A DNA stretch of 64,000 bases from Cacajao melanocephalus. Its lineage: Eukaryota > Chordata > Mammalia > Primates > Pitheciidae. The stretch's first letter is position 1. The number at the start of each line of letters is the position of its first letter. Where the stretch lies: positions 1-64,000 of the forward strand of contig CAUYLG010021640.1 of NCBI GenBank assembly GCA_963573385.1, given 5' to 3'. Positions 41,760 to 64,000 of the stretch are shown in pieces. A model generated the notes under the pieces. That model was given only the letters and a program-made list of their open reading frames with translations, did no database searches and had not been told where the DNA came from. The translations under genes and the position numbers were made by a program.

Positions 41760-42560
41760 CTTTTTCATGATGCAGCAGGTCCTCAAATAACATAGTTTTG
41801 TTCAATATCATTTCGTTACAACATTGATGAAAAAAAACAATTTCTTCCTGGCCGGGGCCACTCTCGGTGTGGAACTTGCATGCTCCCCCAGCGTCCACAT
41901 GGATCTCCTCTGGGTCCTCTGGTTTCCTGCCACATCCCAAGCTGTGCCATTAGGTGAACTGGCATGTCTACATATTCCCAGGGTGAGTGAGCATGGGTGT
42001 ATGTGTGAGTGTGCCCTGTGACGGGGTGGCAGCTGAGCTGCCAGGATGGTCTCTTGTCATCCCAGACCCTGACCTGGAATGAGCGGGTAAATAATTATTT
42101 CCCTTGTTTTTATTCATCTTTCCTGAATGTATGTATAGCTCACACTTAATTCAATGTCTAATATTAGAAGTGTTCTGGGTCTTTATTTAGAAGTTCAGGG
42201 CCGGGCACAGCAACTCACGCCTGTAATCCCAGCACTTTGGGAGGCCAAGGCGGGTGGATCATGAGGTCAAGAGATCAAGACCATCCTGGCCAACATGGTG
42301 AAGCCCCGTCTCTACAAAAAATACAAAAAAAAATTAGCCGGACATGATGGCAGCTGTCTGTAATCCCACCTACTCGGGAGGCTGAGGCAGGAGAATCACT
42401 TGAACCCAGGAGGCGGCCATAGGAACTTTACTCTTGTTTACATTATCAGTTAGCCTATGGGAAAACTGTTTTCGTTATACGTTGATTCTCTTAGAGCCAC
42501 ATTGATTCTCGTAGAGTCACAGTTTCCAAGAACCTATAGATGACGTTAAATGAGGTCTTA
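41760..42560. repeat. Old interspersed repeat interrupted by an Alu, family not named
   Basis: 'gcagcaggtcctcaaataac' and 'ttcttcctggccggggccac' open a consensus I recognise but cannot name. 'gttttcgttatacgttgatt' and 'gacgttaaatgaggtcttac' after the Alu look like its far end. Confidence 0.45.
42199..42416 (+). mobile_element. 3'-truncated Alu
   Basis: Starts at GGCCGGGCACAGC and stops abruptly at CCAGGAGGCGG in the right arm, with no A-tail. Confidence 0.88.
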
Positions 42561-42574
42561 CTGTCCTTCCACAG

Positions 42575-42780
42575 TCATCATTCAAAGTGTGGCCCTCAGA
42601 CCAGCTGCATCAGCGTCACTGGGTATTCATTAGACATGCACATTTTCAGGCCTCTCCCCAGACCTGCTTAATCAGAAGCTCCAGGGTAGAGGCCATGGCC
42701 TGGGTTTGAATGAACCTCCAGGTGATTCTGATACACGACCAGGTTGGAGCAGCACCGCACTGCACATTTGAGAAATGGTT
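42575..42780. mobile_element. MER5A-like DNA transposon fragment
   Basis: 'agtgtggccctcagaccagc', 'gctgcatcagcgtcactggg' and 'ccaggtgattctgatacacg' match this hAT-Charlie-type element. Confidence 0.65.
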
Positions 42781-42906
42781 GTCATTGAGATTTCCGGAAG
42801 ATCTCACAGAGGCTACAACTCACAGAAAGGGCCTCTGGGCCCAGTGTTCCAGTCAACATATGTAAACTTAGGAAAGATACGGGAATTTTAAAAAATATGT
42901 GTCATG

Positions 42907-45439
<2,533 letters not shown>

Positions 45440-45790
45440 TAAAGTATGGCAAATGCCTACTGTGTGCAAACTATGAGGCCAGGCACTCGTAAAAATAAAA
45501 GATGAAAATGTGTTCCTGCTTTCTGGAGACTCAGTCTAGTGGGTGAGGCTGCTAGGCAGGGCCCGGGAAGGGAGTTTAATTCAATCTAGAAAAGTCCCTT
45601 CTTAGAGGAGATGGGACATGGGCTAGATTCCGAGGGAAGGGCAGAATTCCAAAAGGCAGATGGTGTGAACGGTGTTCCAGAAGGGAACAATTTATCAAAG
45701 GCCTGGAGACTCAGAAGCGTACTTTTAGGGGATGACAATAGCCCACGTGGCTAAAACATATGACAAGTGGGAGACCGGGAGGAGAGTTAA
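45440..45790 (-). repeat. L2, antisense, decayed
   Basis: 'gcctactgtgtgcaaactat', 'gaggccaggcact' and 'attccaaaaggcagatggtg' follow the antisense L2 order. Confidence 0.5.
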
Positions 45791-47083
45791 TCAGAGAAAA
45801 GGCTGGATTGCCTTTTTTTAAAAAAAATTGTAACTTGAGCTTTCTAGAAGATCAACCTGTTAATCAATCATTAATAGCCAGACACTGGGGTGATGGAGAA
45901 GTCCTAAAGGAAATCGTGAATTCTTTGGGAAAATAATCTTCAACGCAGGAAACTGTTGACATTAATCTCATAAAAGAATGCAGGGCTCTGAATCACTGGG
46001 TGGTCCCAGGAAAAGAAAGGAAAAGTGAATTCAGGATGAAGAGCCGGACTCTGATTCTCCAGTTGGTGTTTCCCAGGCAAGCTGAGTAAACAATGTGGGG
46101 CAAATGGCTTCCAAATTCTGGTTCACAACAGTCCAGACTGAAGTGGTCACTGAGCCTGGAGGTAGGGGAAGGAACTATGGTGCTTCCAGTAACCTTACAA
46201 AGCACACATGTTCATAGCACGGAAGCCACAGTCCCCAGAACAGAACTCACTGTCCTTAGAGACTCACCACAGGAAAAGCAAAGCCAATTCTTTGGGGAAA
46301 ATTGATTGTGACCAGGACCCAAGTGATAAAAGTTCCAGTGTGAGAAACATCTTTTCAGGTGTAGATTTCACGAGGGTTTCCTTCAGCCCAACCCAGCAAA
46401 AGCCAATGAAGGTCCTTTCCATATTCTGAAGACTCTGACCATGTGGGACGATTCGAGCTTGCTTTTCAAAGAGATGTGTGGATGACAAGAATATGGAAAA
46501 GTGAAACTGATATTTCCATCTTTTTTTTCTAACTTGTGGCATGACTGCTTCCAAATTTCACACTGTATTTACAAATGTTCCTCCTATTGTTCAGAAAACT
46601 GCGATCAAAATTCCTGTGAGATTTTCAGAGTTGGGGTGCAGCACCTGCCCTTCACAACTCTTTCCATAGTAGGGACCATAGGCAGGTGGGGCCACAGTCA
46701 TGAAGGAGAAGGTCTCCTCAGCCTCCCACCAGCCAGCCAACAATGGTGGCTTTCCTTCCATCACAAACTGTGCCTATTCATTAGCTGTTGACTGTCAAAA
46801 TCTCCCAGGGATCCCAAAGGATGGCACCTCCCTCTGGGCTTTCCCACCATCCGCTGGGTCAATAAGAAGAGCCAAAACATGTTTCCGCTTTAAAAAATGT
46901 AGGGGCCCTCACTTTTTCATTTTGCAGTATTTGCTACTAACTTTTCATCCTAAATAGTTCAGCACCTTCCCTTATTGCTTAACTAGGCATGGTAGGTCCC
47001 AGAAGAAAAAGCAAAGTCTGTCCATGTCACCATTTCTGCAGGTCATCAAACCATTAATGTTACGTATTTTTAAAGGATGCTGA
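45791..47083. other. Intergenic, no gene recognised
   Basis: Nothing identified. Short ORFs on both strands lack recognisable domains. Confidence 0.4.
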
Positions 47084-47305
47084 GGCTGGGTATGGTGGCT
47101 CACGCCTGTGATCCCAGCACTTTGGGAGGCCAAGGCAAGTGGATTGTATGAGGTCAGGAGTTTGAGACCAGCCTGGCCAACATGGTGAAACCCTGTCTAT
47201 ACTGAAAATACAAAAATTACCTGGGGGTGGTGGCACATGCCTGTAATCCCAGCTACTCAGGAGGCTGAGGCAGGAGAATTGCATGAACTTGAGGGGCAGA
47301 GATTG
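47084..47305 (+). mobile_element. 3'-truncated Alu joined to a second Alu
   Basis: Runs from GGCTGGGTATGGTGGCTCAC into the right arm, then passes directly into the next Alu without a tail. Confidence 0.85.
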
Positions 47306-48159
<854 letters not shown>

Positions 48160-48560
48160 AGTTATTTTAAAACCTTTCATTGAAAAACAACACACATAGG
48201 GATCTGTGCACATACCTAGCACCACCCAGATCAAGAACGGACCATTACCAAGCCACCCGCCCCTCCCCCCCCACCACTGGAAGTCCCTACCATCCCCTCT
48301 GGGAAACTGCTACTCTTGCTTCCAACAGCACAGGCTACTTTTGCTGGTTTTGCGCTTTGCATTAGTGGGAGCCGGCAGGATATACACTTTCATGTATGGC
48401 TTTTTTTCCTCAACATCATATTGTGAGATTCAACCATATTGTTGGATATAGTCATAGGCTGTTCATTCTCAGTGCTATATAGCATTCATCTCCTATGTGA
48501 ATGGATCAACATTTATGCATCCATTCTCGTGTTGAGGCATTTGAGTGGTTTCATATACAG
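48160..48560 (-). mobile_element. Old L1 (L1ME-like) 3' UTR, antisense
   Basis: 'cacccagatcaagaacggac', 'cctcaacatcatattgtgag' and 'ggctgttcattctcagtgct' follow the old antisense L1 3' sequence. It lies about 0.75 kb before the TAGAP 5' exon. Confidence 0.6.
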
Positions 48561-49169
48561 CCTTTGATCTATAGAAAAGATCAGAAATTCTCTTATGCAG
48601 AAGAGAGATCCACACGTGAAATTCACCATCTCCTTCCTATTTCAAATTGGTCTGATCAAAGGAATTTTTTGTTTGTTTTCCTTCCAGGTCAGAACTACAG
48701 CTGCTCTGACTATAAAGTGTTAATATTTTTGACCAGGAGTTACAGAACAGAGAAATTGACAGCTGACTTGAGGGAGCTTTCTTCCTACTTCCAAAGGAAA
48801 CTAACCTGGCTTTGGATGGTGATCGTTCCTCAAGGGAGGGACTGTCTCGGGTTTCTTTCTGGTTCTGTAACAGTGTCCCACATCCAGGAGTGCTAATCAA
48901 TGTGTGGTGCTGGTGGACAGAGCAGATGGCACATGGGAGGGGAAACAGCATCCAAACAGGATGCAAATAAAGGCACTTGAAATTACCACTTTAGAAAATA
49001 AAGTGATGTTTATGACCAGAATAACACAATTTCTTGTTCACACATCCCACCTATGACATTAATCACAGCCTTCGCCTATGGGCTGAATGTCATCTTTTCC
49101 ACTCCTAGTAGTTTACAGATTTTTTACTTTGAAATGGAAGAGAAAAAAAAAAAAAACTTAGCTGCCCTA
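48561..49169. other. TAGAP upstream flank, no gene recognised
   Basis: Unique-looking proximal upstream DNA, with an A-run at 49143-49156. Confidence 0.5.
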
Positions 49170-49316
49170 AAAGGAATGAGGAAGTGAGAGCTCTCCAGTG
49201 TCTGGCTGGCCCCGTCCGTGTGACAGCCCATGATGTTCTTTCCGGTCTCGGTAATATTCTGAATTTCCACCTGCCCGCCCCCTCGCTTATAATGCAGAGC
49301 ATGTGTAGGGAGACCA
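49170..49316 (+). promoter_or_regulatory. TAGAP: Probable TAGAP core promoter, TATA-like and CpG-poor
   Basis: A TTATAA box lies at 49287-49292 and a GC-box-like CCCGCCCCCT at 49276-49285. A GAGGAAGTG core typical of ETS/PU.1 sites lies at 49178-49186. The region is not CpG-rich, which suits a TATA-type, cell-restricted immune promoter. The transcription start is inferred at about 25-30 bp after the TATA box. No start-site data are available here. Confidence 0.55.
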
Positions 49317-49428
49317 GCTCAGTCTTTCTCTCTCCCAGTGGACTAGAAGGAGCAGAGTGTCATGCTGTTTCTCCCATTCTCCACAGCTCACCGGATGTAA
49401 AAGAACTCTGGCTAGAGACCCTCCAAGG
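49316..49428 (+). other. TAGAP: TAGAP 5' non-coding exon 1 (5' end approximate)
   Basis: The exon is defined by the strong donor CAAGG|GTAAGT, with GT at 49429-49430, downstream of the TATA-like box. The 5' boundary is inferred, not seen. It would splice over a 662-bp intron to the acceptor TTTGTTGTAG ending at 50090. The exon contains a short complete upstream ORF. Confidence 0.6.
49362..49400 (+). promoter_or_regulatory. Upstream ORF in TAGAP 5' exon (12 codons plus stop)
   Basis: An ATG at 49362 opens a 12-codon reading frame that closes with TAA at 49398-49400, entirely inside the 5' exon. Its last codon before the stop is a second ATG, so it also contains a minimal start-stop element. 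If the mRNA starts near 49316, scanning ribosomes would meet it before the main start. Translation of it is inference. Confidence 0.45.
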
Positions 49429-50090
49429 GTAAGTACTATAAATTAACATGCCTAGAAATTACAAGCTGCCCAGCAAGTCACAGGTCACTCAGATCATAGG
49501 CAACAGAAAACAGCTATCTCATGGAATGTGCTCTCACTTTATAAAGTCTCAGGACACAGAAAGCTTTGCTTCAATGTGAAGGCTGCACCTTTTTGGTGTA
49601 GGGATTCTGTAAATATTATCTTTGTTTCATGTTTACTATTGTAGCATCCCAGGGATACGTTTTTTTCCTTTTTGGATTAGATGAGAAAATCCATGCAAAG
49701 CACCTATTACTATAGCTGGCGTACAGTGAGCACTCCCCAAAAAAGTTAATGTTAATTTAAAATGTTAATGTAACTGATATCCAGATAATCTCTTGATAGG
49801 AATGGAATAAATTAATAACAACATTTAGAATGGTGAAGATAGTCGGCTTAAATAATTTTGAAATAATTGTGTTCAGATGCTGTTCTTAACAGCGTAAGAC
49901 AACTAGTAACATAGAACTGATTTGAAATGAAAACTTGTCTACGTAATAGATTTATTTCAAAGTAAAGGCAATTGAAAAAATAGAAAATAATTATATAATT
50001 TCAAACTCTGTGCTTTGGCAAAGTGGCACTGAAAGTGGCCAACCTACCACGAGTGTCCCTCCTAACTCCTTTCCATATGATTTGTTGTAG

Positions 50091-50148
50091 ACACAGCCAA
50101 AGTTGCAGGGGAGTGAAATTCACTCCTGGACAGTCCGCCCCAACACTG

Positions 50149-50175
<27 letters not shown>
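50091..50175 (+). CDS. TAGAP: TAGAP exon 2: end of 5' UTR and residues 1-9
   Basis: The acceptor TTTGTTGTAG ends at 50090. The donor is GTGAGT at 50176, preceded by CT rather than the usual AG. The 5' UTR portion is 50091-50148 and has no ATG and no in-frame stop. The ATG at 50149 encodes MKLRSSHNA. Its context is weak, with C at -3 and A at +4. Confidence 0.9.
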
Positions 50176-58613
<8,438 letters not shown>

Positions 58614-59130
58614 GAGGGGGGCCATATGCCGTGCCATAGCTTGTGCTATCTGTAAATAGACTTGTAAAGAACTGCCTTTAGATTCTGTTCTTAAAAGGTC
58701 TTGAATAAGCTCCTTTAGAAAGCTGTGCAAAGCCTTCCTCCGTGAGGATAGCTACACCATGGCCATGGCGCATCAGATAGTCTGTGTGTACCTGGATTTG
58801 TGCAATATGTAACAAATGTATAAAATGTATTATAGGTAAGGCGTTAGGTGCAAAGAATGTCTGCATAAGCCCTGCACCTGCATGTGGACTTGCAGTGAAG
58901 TACATTGCTGTTCCTTGCTTCCTGGGGCACTTTTCTCTTGGTTAGTGTTTAAAAATCATCTTTGCTTTTTTAATGGAGCCTCAAATGTCATGCCAATTTT
59001 CACATTTTCCACAAACTCCGTTTAGGGAGAAATGTTTAAATCTCTGATATAAGTTTACTCTATACTAGAGTCAACTGTACATTACTATATATAAGCAGTG
59101 TTGCAATAAACTAATCACCATCATAGAAGA
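58614..59130 (+). other. TAGAP: TAGAP 3' UTR (3' end approximate)
   Basis: This is non-coding sequence between the TAG stop and about 20 bp after the AATAAA at 59105-59110. I see no repeat element inside it. Confidence 0.75.
59105..59110 (+). terminator. TAGAP: Probable TAGAP polyadenylation signal
   Basis: This is a canonical AATAAA about 490 bp after the stop codon. A second AATAAA at 59409-59414 could serve a longer transcript. Confidence 0.65.
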
Positions 59131-60974
<1,844 letters not shown>

Positions 60975-61375
60975 CGTTTTTGAGAGCTGCTGTAAAAAGT
61001 ACCATAGACTGGGCGGCTCAGACCACAGAAATGTATGTCTCACAGCTCTGAAATCCAGAAGCCCAAGATCAAAGTGTCAGCAGGGTAGGTTCCTTCTGGG
61101 GCTGTGAGGGAGCATGTTCCACGGCGCTTCCTTAGCGTAGACGATCTCCTCCTCACTGTGTCTCTCCACATCATCTTCCCTCTACATGAGTCTGTCTCCA
61201 AATTTCCCCATCGTCTAAGGACACCAGTTATACTGGATTAGGGCCCATCCTAACGCCCTCATTTTACCTCTTTAAAGGCCCTATCTCCCAATATAGGCAC
61301 ATTCTGAGATACTGGAGACTAGGATTTCAACGTAAGTATTTGGACGGAGCAAGATACAATTCAACCCATAACACC
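60975..61375 (-). mobile_element. MLT1-like (ERVL-MaLR) LTR, antisense, well preserved
   Basis: The inverted order 'agactgggcggctcagacca', 'agcccaagatcaaagtgtca', 'actggattagggcccatcct', 'cacattctgagatactggag' and 'caattcaacccataaca' is complete. Solo LTR, no internal proteins. Confidence 0.8.
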
Positions 61376-62579
61376 AAGTTTTTCAAGGTAATACTTAATG
61401 ATACCATAAATACGCCAATGATTTTAATATTTCACCATAACCAGAGAGCTAGGGCTTCTAGTGAGATTTGGATGACATTAAAACGGTGCTTTAGTCAAGG
61501 ATCCAGGAACACCAGAGTTCTGTCCTCCACAGACTTCCTCAGGGCCCACACTAATATTAGACTAATGGGACAATCACAGACGCACCTGACACCCCGGTGC
61601 AAAGTGTATAGTAAAACCAGGTTGGAAGTCAGGGCCTAACTAGGAGCTTAAACTTAAATTCAGGTCTGAGTCCCTGGGAGATACTCTCTCCTCTGGTAAA
61701 GAGGGGGAGAGGTGGATGACCTATGACACATGGATTATCTGCAATGACACAGTGTGTCCCCCATCCACACACCAGCACTACTGAGGACTGAAATAAATTA
61801 AAACTTGATCTAGAAATGTTGATTTGTGGAAGTTAACCAAAGTTAGGTGCTTTTGTGGGAGCTTAGCAAAACTAAAACCACACCAGAACTTAAACGCAAC
61901 AAATTCAACACCTGTGTTATACTGGGGACCTTTGGAAGCTGAAGTAGCAGCTATGCTTTGTAGCACTAATAAAACAAATAATAGTTAATCCTCATAGTGC
62001 ATCCCATGGCCATAGACAGAATATGCAAAGAGATACAAACACTGTTTATCCTTAGGTTTTTCCTAAATTAAAAGAACACATTGATAGATAAATTCTTCTG
62101 ATTGCGATCTCACTGAAGAATCGCCAGTACATGCTTCCCTCCTGAAAAGTCAAACAGAAACTCACATCAGATGGGATCTCACATCTTTTGAGTTTCTTTT
62201 TTAATTAAATTACGTAATTTTAACTCTTCTTCTGCAAAAAGAGAATTACTGAGGAATCAGAGGTATAAACATTTCACTAGAATTGGGAGTGAATCACTTT
62301 TTAGCAATATTTTAAACGTGGACTGAACTTCTGCATTGTTCACTCCAGAGTAAAAATTAAATGTAAATGAGAAATAAACGAATGGGATGAAGTGCTTCCT
62401 CCTTTTTGCAGGCTACAAAAAGGGGGGCATTGTGAGACAAGTAAACTTGCAAAATGCAAAATCTGGCCAGAAACAGGAAATGCAGAATGTTAACTTCTCC
62501 ATGGAAAAAGAAAAGATGCGTTGACACAGAAAGAATACATGACCCAAATTCACAGAACCTGAGTCTGTGAATACCCCAA
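61376..62579. other. Intergenic, no gene recognised
   Basis: Unique-looking and AT-rich. Confidence 0.4.
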
Positions 62580-62830
62580 AATCTGCTCCCATGCACAGGG
62601 CACTAACCCTGTCTGAGCCCAAGTTTCTCCATCTACCAGATGAGGGTAATGATAACCTGCATTAGTTATGGAACACATGTAACAGAAAACCCAGACAATA
62701 GGGCTTAAATGAGGAGGTTTGTGCACTCTATGAAAAGAACAGACTGGCAGTCCAGGGCTGGGATGAAGGCACATGACCTCCTCCGGCCCCAGGTTCCTTC
62801 ATACTCAGAGCCAGTTCCATGGGCCTGTGG
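62580..62830 (+). repeat. MIR fragment followed by an unclassified old repeat
   Basis: 'agtttctccatctaccagat' then 'gagggtaatgataacctgca' is MIR. From 62660, 'aacagaaaacccagacaata' and 'ggcagtccagggctgggatg' belong to another common repeat whose name I cannot fix. Confidence 0.5.
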
Positions 62831-63869
62831 CCTGTGGACCCAATGCTTGGCTAATTCTCTGCTATTGGCATTTTTAGAGTATTAATAATTGCTGAATAGG
62901 AGCCCTGCATTTCCACTTTGCACTGGGCCCTGCAAATTATGTAGCCAGTCTTGTTCACAGCTTCAAGCCTTTTAGTCTATCGTTATTTCTGGAACCATAA
63001 TCCTCTTCCCCCAGCCTTTCCCTCCAGATTCCAAGTAGGAACTTTCTGCTCAATAACCTCTACCTCCATCCAGAGGCCAGAACTTAGTATGTGGCTACTC
63101 TTACCAGCAGAGGAACCTAAAAATACAGTTTTTATAGCCAATTGCCTTTTCCAGCAAAATCAGTAAGGAAGAAGGAGCAGATGGATACTGCATAAGACCT
63201 TGACACAAAAATCAAATAAACGAGATCGTAGGTACACATTCAAATTTAGTTCCTATAATGATTTAAAAGGCAGGATACAGTAGACTATCTACTCAGTATA
63301 ATGAGACTATTGAAAATATTCCATACGATTAGGAATAATAAAAAGATAAAGCAGATAATAATCTCAGGAGTATTTCAATTATTTGTATGCTCATTGTGAG
63401 AATTTTATAATTATACAGCAGTAGTTTTAAGTAAAATAAATTAGTAACAAATATTAATTGGCCTCCTATAATATCAAAGTATTGTGTTTATATAAGGAAT
63501 TTACAATCTAGTAGAGAAATAAGATAGCTTTGACAGCAAAAATCAGTTCCAAGTGAGTGATAACACAAAATACATAGTAGAAATGAATGGTTGCTTCATG
63601 GTCCCATTACTTTAGGATATACTTCACATTTAAAGGAACCTTAAAGATTTCGAACAAGTGTGAGTACAACATTCAAAATGATTGTGGAAGGTTCCAGCTG
63701 GACATTCACTTACAGAATTTGGCCATAACTTTGAGAAGGAAAGAGTTAAATGTCATTTTTCCATCTTCGCTGAAAAGGGCATTTCCTATCCAAAATTGTT
63801 TTGAAAAAGACAAAGCAGTAGATAAGGTAACTGCTAATCTACAGGTTGTTCATCTTTGCAAACAACACG
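62831..63869. other. Intergenic, no gene recognised
   Basis: AT-rich, nothing identified. Confidence 0.4.
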
Positions 63870-64000
63870 TATCTTGTTACTTTCCTAACCAAGGATTTTC
63901 AATGGCTTCTTAATACTATTTTTATTGAGTCTAAAGTCCTCTGCCTACCATCTATCATTTAAGGCCCTTCTTAATTTACGTCCATCCTAAGTAAGCAAAC
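63870..64000 (+). repeat. L2 fragment, sense, running off the window
   Basis: 'gagtctaaagtcctctgcct' and 'catttaaggcccttcttaat' match an internal L2 segment. Confidence 0.5.

Overview
This is a mammalian, and almost certainly primate, nuclear genomic window. It carries many full-length Alu elements in both orientations, L1/L2/MIR remnants and LTR remnants of the ERVL-MaLR type, with one spliced protein-coding gene. I see no bacterial, organellar or CRISPR features.

The gene is TAGAP (T-cell activation Rho GTPase-activating protein), on the + strand at about 49.3-59.1 kb. One non-coding 5' exon and nine coding exons can be placed by canonical GT/AG junctions. The joined coding sequence is 2,196 bases including the stop, which gives 731 codons, the length I recall for the long human isoform. 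It contains an intact RhoGAP domain (arginine finger R123, K159, N240) and a long serine/proline-rich C-terminal tail encoded by one 1.3-kb exon. The tail differs at many positions from the human protein as I remember it. This suggests a non-human primate, perhaps a monkey, but that is from memory and unverified. In human, TAGAP lies on 6q25.3 on the minus strand, so this window would be the reverse orientation of that map.

Layout: 0-49 kb is the 5' intergenic flank, with no gene I can support. It is a mosaic of Alus, old L1s, L2/MIR fragments, MaLR-type LTRs, two MER5A-like fragments and microsatellites, separated by apparently unique blocks. 49.2-49.4 kb holds a TATA-like, CpG-poor promoter and the 5' exon, which contains a short upstream ORF. 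50.1-58.6 kb holds the coding exons, with two intronic Alus, one ending about 40 bp before the last exon. 58.6-59.1 kb is the 3' UTR with an AATAAA signal. 59.1-64 kb is downstream intergenic DNA with an Alu, a well-preserved MLT1-like LTR and L2/MIR remnants.

No undescribed biological system is evident. The points most worth checking are: the TAGAP start context and upstream ORF; the weak donor of coding exon 7, whose retention would truncate the GAP domain; the Alu crowding the last 3' splice site; two RxxSxP motifs in the tail; a duplicated unclassified segment about 2.1 kb apart (28.3 and 30.4 kb); a duplicated LTR::L2 junction lodged in a MIR; and a twin-primed (5'-inverted) L1 with clear target-site duplications. 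Repeat names come from remembered consensus sequences, not from a RepeatMasker run.
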